64,000 nt of DNA from Pontederia crassipes (Eukaryota > Streptophyta > Magnoliopsida > Commelinales > Pontederiaceae): NCBI GenBank assembly GCA_030549335.1, contig CM060194.1, positions 76,002,077-76,066,076 of the forward strand. The letters are read 5' to 3'. How positions within the stretch are numbered: position 1 is the stretch's first letter; every line of letters starts with the position of its first letter. Of this stretch, positions 57,737 through 64,000 are shown in pieces. The notes beneath the pieces are model-generated. The model saw only the letters and a program-made list of their open reading frames with translations, was not told where the DNA came from and did no database searches. A program made the translations under genes and the position numbers.

Positions 57737-60700
57737 TCATCTTGCCCACGATACGGCATCAATTTCATCTCTTGCATTTTTGTACAGCTCAAGCCTCTTA
57801 GCACACTGCAATCGGCGTTCCATCAATGCTGGATCTTCATCTAACATCTGGGAGAGTTGCTTGGCCTGCAGTTGAGAAATATATTAGTTATTCTAGACCC
57901 AACAAAAAGAGTAATAAGGTACAAATGGTCAGCCACTAATGAACCTCTTTCTTCCCCACGAGAGTATAGAAATGAATGAGTAAATTGCGTTTAGCCTCTC
58001 TAACTTGTGAATGCACCACGGCCTTGGGAATGGTGTTCCTCAGAGTATCTGATACCATTCCTATGTAAGAGGAAACATTTGAAGCTATCCTCCTGAAATG
58101 CCCATCTGGGTATCTATCAATATTTGCAGGAGATGAATTCCTATCAGCAGGGCCAGAAGGATTCCCAGCCTTCTCAACTTCTTGTGGAAGTTTCCTGAAA
58201 AATTCTACAGTTAGATATGAGGATTCCATATCAACCAAGCGTAATGTTGTCTTCCGGCTATCCTCCCGGAACCTCTCCAGGGCTTCATAAGAAGCAGCTG
58301 CTAGTTCTGCTTGGAGAGTGGGAAATCTTTTCAACTCCTACAATGAACCAAATCAGTATATGCTTAGTCACTATACACAGTAGTTGTCCAATTACCAATA
58401 GAACAAGTATTCAAATGTAAACCTGTGTCTCTCCTATGGACTTTCTCACCAACTCTTTCAGAACAAAATGAACCTATAATACAAGTCATTAATTCCAACT
58501 AGAGAATAAGGCAATGTCTTCGGATAACAAAAGACAACACAGGACAACTGACAACTTACAGCATCCACTGATGCCTCAGCTGGACCTCTAAAATAGTTGA
58601 GAGAGCTTTCAATTAAGCGACGGTAACCTTGCTCAGGAGCAATCAAGTGGGGCTGATAACCATCTGCTTCTGATACCACTTTCTTCACATTTTGCAGCGA
58701 GAGATGCCGATCAAATGGAAGTTTCTTCAAAGCAGCAGGGAGCTGATTATCAAAAACCCCATAGATTCGATCACCACCAGGTCTCCTGTTGACATTTATC
58801 TACCATATCAAGAAACTGATATGCAGACATGCATCTATATGCTTCAAACCAGGATAAAAATTTTATGAGGAAATCTTGTGCACTTGGACATGTTCAATGT
58901 CCAGAATAATTCAGGCACAATTAACAGGGAAATGTGATTGACAACAGAAATAATGACAATTTTTGTAGAAGAGATTACCACAGAAATTTAAGGCGGCTGT
59001 GATCTCAAGTTTGATGTTCTGTCAGTAAAAAAAAAAACATGACAGTACCCATCCTATGACGTGGAAGTTGGATCTCCTGTAACAGAACCATTTCTTTTAT
59101 TGAGTTCTGATTGTTGAATATGCAGGGAACAACCGTGACAAAACTTGAGCAGTTTACTCTTAGAAGAAAATGTTAATCAATCTTCAAAACATCATCATTA
59201 GCATACTACATATCCAACTGCATACTGCATAAACTTAGTTCCAGTTTAAATCAATAATTCCATAGCTTTCAAACCAAGCATGCAAACCATATAAATTGGG
59301 TTAGAAAACTTGTGCAGTGAGGTTCAATTTAATGCCAAAATGCTATTCCTACCTTACTGACTACTCAATATTGTGTAAAGGAATCAATATAAAAGAAAAA
59401 AAAAAGAGAGGATTTAAGCCTTTACCCCCCATCGAGATGCTCCTTGAATATCTTATCAAATGCACGACAGAGTTCCAATATAGTGTACAACTGAGACTGA
59501 TCACTCAAAGATGAAAAATCAAATGATTAAGGTAAACAATTGAGGCATAATACCAAGAATATCCAAGTAAACACCTCACCCCTGCATCAACAGCAATGGG
59601 TCTACCAAGATGGTCCATCTCTGCTTCAAGTTCATCAATAGTTTTGTTTATAAGAGATGTAATACTTGGGATGCGTGCCCTTATAACAGATTCCAGGTGC
59701 TGAAATAAAAACAAAAAATTGTGAAAATTGCACTTAACTTCCACATATGGAGAAAACCTTAGCTGTTGGCACCTTTGAAAGAAGTTTAGCAAGATATTCA
59801 GAGCCCATTTTACTAGCTAGATGTGAGTAGTCAGGACTATTAGCGAAATATTCCCTCTCCTTTCGCCTGGCAATAATCATGTCAACATTCTTATTAATAT
59901 CTGCTTGAGAGCGGTTAACAATTCCAACCCAAGGATGTTGGAGTCTGTAAGATCTTCCTTCAAGAACCTAGAAGGTTAAAGAAAATATGGTCACTAAAGG
60001 GTGGATACCATCACAATTGTTGTGTCTAATGGAAAGTGCACTTACCTCTAACGCATTTGTTCCCTTATCCATCAGATCAAGCTTTGTCAACACCCCAAAT
60101 GTCCTATCACCTGAAAAATTAAAAATCAAGTCACACTAAAGTGATTTGTACAACTACGAGATAGCACCATGTCATGTTCATGTAGCACATTCCATTATTT
60201 CCACCATACATAGCACCGCCTTCATGTAAAGCATCACTATAACTGAAGATGATAATGCTGAAACAAACCTGTCGGATCAACTTCTCTAGCCAGTTTAATG
60301 GCATCAGATGTTGCAATATCCTGATTGGCAGGGGATATAGCCAATATAATACAGTTTGGCTGCAAAAAATGACATACATGATTATGACACTTCTACAAGA
60401 TATCCAAAATAGAAAAGAGAGAAGAAGCATCAAATTGCCAACAAATACTAGAGAATCAATTTTGTTAGCAGCAACAGGATGAGCCAAAGCACTTAGTCAT
60501 CCATAAGTATGACATAAAAATAGATGTACTAGTCTAGGTAAAAGCAAAATGTAGAGGTTGGTTACAGAAAGGCTGGCAGATTTATCTCGACCCTTTTTCC
60601 ATTGAAACAAAGAAAGTACCTAGATTTGTCGTTAATGAAAGAGACAACATCAAGTTATATTAAACCAGGCTCTCTCAAAAAAAAAAGTTATATTAAACCA

Positions 60701-62833
60701 TATTTGTTCACATTTACATTATGACAGGTTATCACTGCCTTTTCATGAATTAAAAACAACACTTCTTTTCATGATATTTATTAAATTGATGGGTTTTCAT
60801 AAGCTAAATCTAGAGTCAAGTTTTGCTTATTGCTTCTGCTTCTTTTGACCCTGCCCAAAAAAAAAATTTTATATGAACAATGAGTATCTTGTTCTGTTCT
60901 TTACAAGATTTATTTTTTGCAACTTTGTTTTTTTAATTGTTAATCTATTGTGATAAAACAATTTACATTACTTTTTACAGTAATGCTTCAAGAAAGAAAC
61001 ATATAAATTTAAAACGGAATACAAAGGCACCTATTGCAGTCTGCAAAATAAGAATCACCACCATAACCAACAATTGACAGTACCATCTACTGTACAGTTA
61101 AAAAAGTAGCATATTTTTCATAGACAAATTGCCAAAGGGTCGAATAGCTATACAACAGTAACATTTTGAAAAGCTATAAAGTTAACAGAAAGCAGGAAGG
61201 GCAATGAATTGATATTGTAGAAACTGTTTCAATAATTGGCGACAATGAAATGCCAGATCCTGTAATCATCCATACACTTAGAAAAGTAAAAGGATGACTA
61301 GGTTGTGCTAGCCATCCATGTAGTGTGCATCTATACATGTCGGCATGTGGTTGATGAAATGATTGCAGTCTACTAATATTTGGAAAAGTGATGCAACTAG
61401 TGTGAATAGATATCTATACTTTTCATGCTTACCAATTACTAGATAATGTATGAAATGAAGTTACAGAACACCACATTAGAGATTGCCAGGAGATAGAAAA
61501 AGGTGTCAATTGTTAAACTAACTTAACTGTTAGCAAGCAGAATTATGTGGTGTTTACATTAGTGCATTACACACATAAAGAGAGGAAGTACCATAAAAGT
61601 ATTTAATACAAATAGGTTTAAAGATTTGCATACATATGCATAAGAAAAGAAGCATGACGGTACAACAAAGAAATAAGAAACCTATAAGGCAACTGTTTCG
61701 CATATACATAAGAAAAACTGTTTCTGGATATCGCAGTATGGCATTCAAACCAGGAAAGAGACATGTGTGCTCTTAACTTCTCATCAAGTAATCACATGTA
61801 CCTCAAGGTACAAATGCACAGTAATATACCTTCTCAACAAAAGAGCGAACCATATTTTCGATGTCTTGCACAATGCTCTCAGCCTGCCCCTCTGGACAAA
61901 AAAAAGGAAAAGAAAAAGGATTAAGAAAGAAAAGGAAAAATAATATAACAGTAAACCTACAGAGAAGGCTAGAAATATATACCTACAGCAACCTTCGTTA
62001 GACCAGGAAGATCAATAAGTGTCAGATTTACAACTGTCAGACAGTTCAAAATCACCATGAGACAGTATAAGAAAAATGTCAAAGACACTCCCTAAACTAA
62101 TTACACATGGAAAGATAAAAAGATATTAGCTTGTTGTCATACTGATCACCAGCACTTGAGCATCAATTGTTCAAAGGGTCTACATGTGTTGCAATGAGGG
62201 ATGTATTTGCAAGAGTAGATTTTGATGGTTTCTAATTCATTAAAAGATCAATAAACTACATAATATAAAAATTAATATTTGTTACAACCCTTAAGGAAAC
62301 CAAACTTGGAAGACTATCAACTACAGTAAAAATACTCATATTGGAAATGGAAAGAAGATGCAAATCATGCTATATATGTGATGCTAACTTAGCAACTTTG
62401 CAAAAAAAATATGCTAAACTTAGCAAAACAAAGAATTAGAAGTTTACGTAAGTTATCTTGCATTTCTTGTAATAACCTAGCGACCTAAACCAGCCGGATG
62501 GCCAGAACTTGCTAAAGCAATCAACAAAAATTCCATGCTCATGGCATAGAACAGAAAATTCTTGCTTAAATTAGGACTGACTTATTTAATTAGTATGTGA
62601 ACTCTTTCACCCACAATGAACTTGTTAAACACACAGAAAAACCTTTTAAATGTTGTTAAGTGCAACCAACCTACTAGTTCAGCCGTGTCAAGTGACATTT
62701 TGAAATTGAAAATTAAATCAAGTGGATTTACCGTGGGGTGAGTAGATGCTGAGATGAATAGGAACAGGTGAGATTTGTTTTGTTTTGCCAGTGAGTCGGT
62801 CGGTTTCATCTTGGATTTCCTTCCGCACAAGAG
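57737..62833 (-). CDS. DRP1: Dynamin-related protein 1 (phragmoplastin), 5' exons beyond window
   Basis: A large GTPase that shapes membranes at the cell plate and plasma membrane. Twelve exons in coding order: 62732-62833, 61983-62033, 61830-61891, 60269-60359, 60046-60110, 59773-59967, 59580-59699, 59426-59496, 58560-58785, 58423-58473, 57945-58337 and 57737-57865. All phases agree and give about 518 residues ending [10 protein letters not shown]. Seen: [18 protein letters not shown], switch [24 protein letters not shown]4 motif [10 protein letters not shown], middle domain [18 protein letters not shown] and [19 protein letters not shown], and GTPase effector domain [13 protein letters not shown] with [11 protein letters not shown]. 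The P-loop and first 95 or so residues lie beyond 64000. No PH or proline-rich domain, as expected for DRP1. The wording is closest to the DRP1C/DRP1E type from memory. Confidence 0.93.
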
Positions 62834-64000
62834 CTGCATAATCAATTTCAAACCCTTAGATAGATCATACAAGTTGCATATAGGGAGCATGTCAAAAGAT
62901 ATGACACTTACAATAAATCCTTCCAAAATGCAATGCTAGTCTACAAATGGATCTATATAGGCTAAAGTTATCATTAAATGAATTTCTTCTTGCAGATGAA
63001 AGACATAAAATAAAGAATATTCATAATTATCAAGTAATCAAATTATTAAGCTTTTAAACTTTGAGTGAGAGCTACTGAATAAATGTTAGAAGTGAAATGA
63101 CAAATCCATAAATCAGTTTAGTTCATACCAGGGAGATTTACGACAAAAGTTATGCCCTTGTTAAGACAATTCATGTAGACTAATGAAGGAGAGAGAACAA
63201 AATTTACATATCATTCCTGTAAAAAATTACAACTAAAATAAAAGAATCATAGAGAAGAGTGGTGATTATAAAAGAGAAAGTGGCAGTTAAGGAGAAATAA
63301 GGGCTATATTTGAAGAGGGACCTAATGATGGTAGACCTCATTTAAAAGAGGGACACTGGGTCTCCTATCTTATTATTCATCAGGTTTAGAAGTTCTTAAA
63401 TGAAAATAGATTAAATATCATCCATACATTTATAATCCAATGAATAAAAAGATGGAAGACAGTGTCTCTCCTTTAAATGAGTGACACCTCCACTTTATCC
63501 TTGAATTGAAGGGACTAGTTAATTTCCAATTATTTTAATATACAATAAGGTTCTGTTGTAGTTACATTGTTGCTACATTTGTGTATGAACTTATTACATG
63601 TATCAAAAAGGAAATCACTTGGTATATTATAGTTTCCAAATGGTTTTGCTTTCATAGTTGAAACTACACACACATGACATTGTAAATGAGAGTTATGACA
63701 AGAAACATTTAAGTGTAAAGATTTCAAACTGAGTGGAGCTAAATTGGTGTCAATTGCAGTACTATCAAGAACAAGGTTACCAAGATTGCAATCTTGATCG
63801 GCGATCCCGATCATAAATTTGACATTGTTTTTGTAGGATCGGTAGGATCGTAAGACCTAGATTGATCCTACCAAGATTGTTCCAATTTTTTTTAGTTTCA
63901 CCAAGTCCAACATAATTTTTGGAGAAATAAAATTAAGAGGAAGATAATTGGTTATAAAATATATTAAATTATTAATACATAAGTAATATATGTATACATG
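62834..64000. other. DRP1 intron running off the window
   Basis: Lies upstream of the first visible DRP1 exon, so it should be intron. No P-loop exon was found. About 63780-63890 has repeated GATCGG / GATCCT-type motifs with partial inverted symmetry, possibly an old repeat. Confidence 0.5.

Overview
This is nuclear DNA from a flowering plant. Genes are split by GT-AG introns, several products carry plastid transit or secretory signals, and the repeats are plant types: an RTE-clade LINE family, a chromodomain Ty3/gypsy element and a Ty1/copia element. I lean towards a non-grass monocot, but the sequence alone does not prove it. There is nothing bacterial or viral-replicating here.

Layout. 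1-8.1 kb: the 3' part of a TOM2B-like gene (+), whose last intron (6.6 kb) holds a full-length LINE, LINE-derived short elements, an old gag fragment and a duplicated block. 9.8-17.5 kb: a complete plastid-type ribose-phosphate pyrophosphokinase (PRS) gene (+, 8 exons), with a 4.3-kb second intron packed with nested retroposons. 19.3-22.7 kb: a complete TOM2A-type tetraspanin gene (-, 6 exons). 26.9-32.6 kb: a complete eIF3b gene (-, 11 exons). 34.5-37.7 kb: an unnamed plastid membrane/zinc-ribbon protein gene (+, 4 exons). 38.2-41.4 kb: a second full-length LINE. 41.6-48.9 kb: an expansin-like B pseudogene (-) split by a chromovirus. 51.4-56.1 kb: a degraded copia element. 57.7-62.8 kb to the window edge: a dynamin-related protein 1 gene (-) lacking its first exons.

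The host genes do not form one pathway. However, TOM2B, PRS and TOM2A also sit together on Arabidopsis chromosome 1 (from memory: At1g32370, At1g32380, At1g32400), so this looks like ancient conserved microsynteny.

The most interesting content is the RTE LINE family. It has two full-length copies and one truncated copy, all nearly identical and bounded by 14-17-bp target-site duplications (TSDs). Around them are seven short pieces. Some join the LINE 5' end directly to its 3' tail at a self-complementary motif, one is only 41 bp long, and one forms the tail of a 3.4-kb insertion that appears to have carried a host gene fragment into the PRS intron. All boundaries were read by eye, and no alignments or database searches were run.
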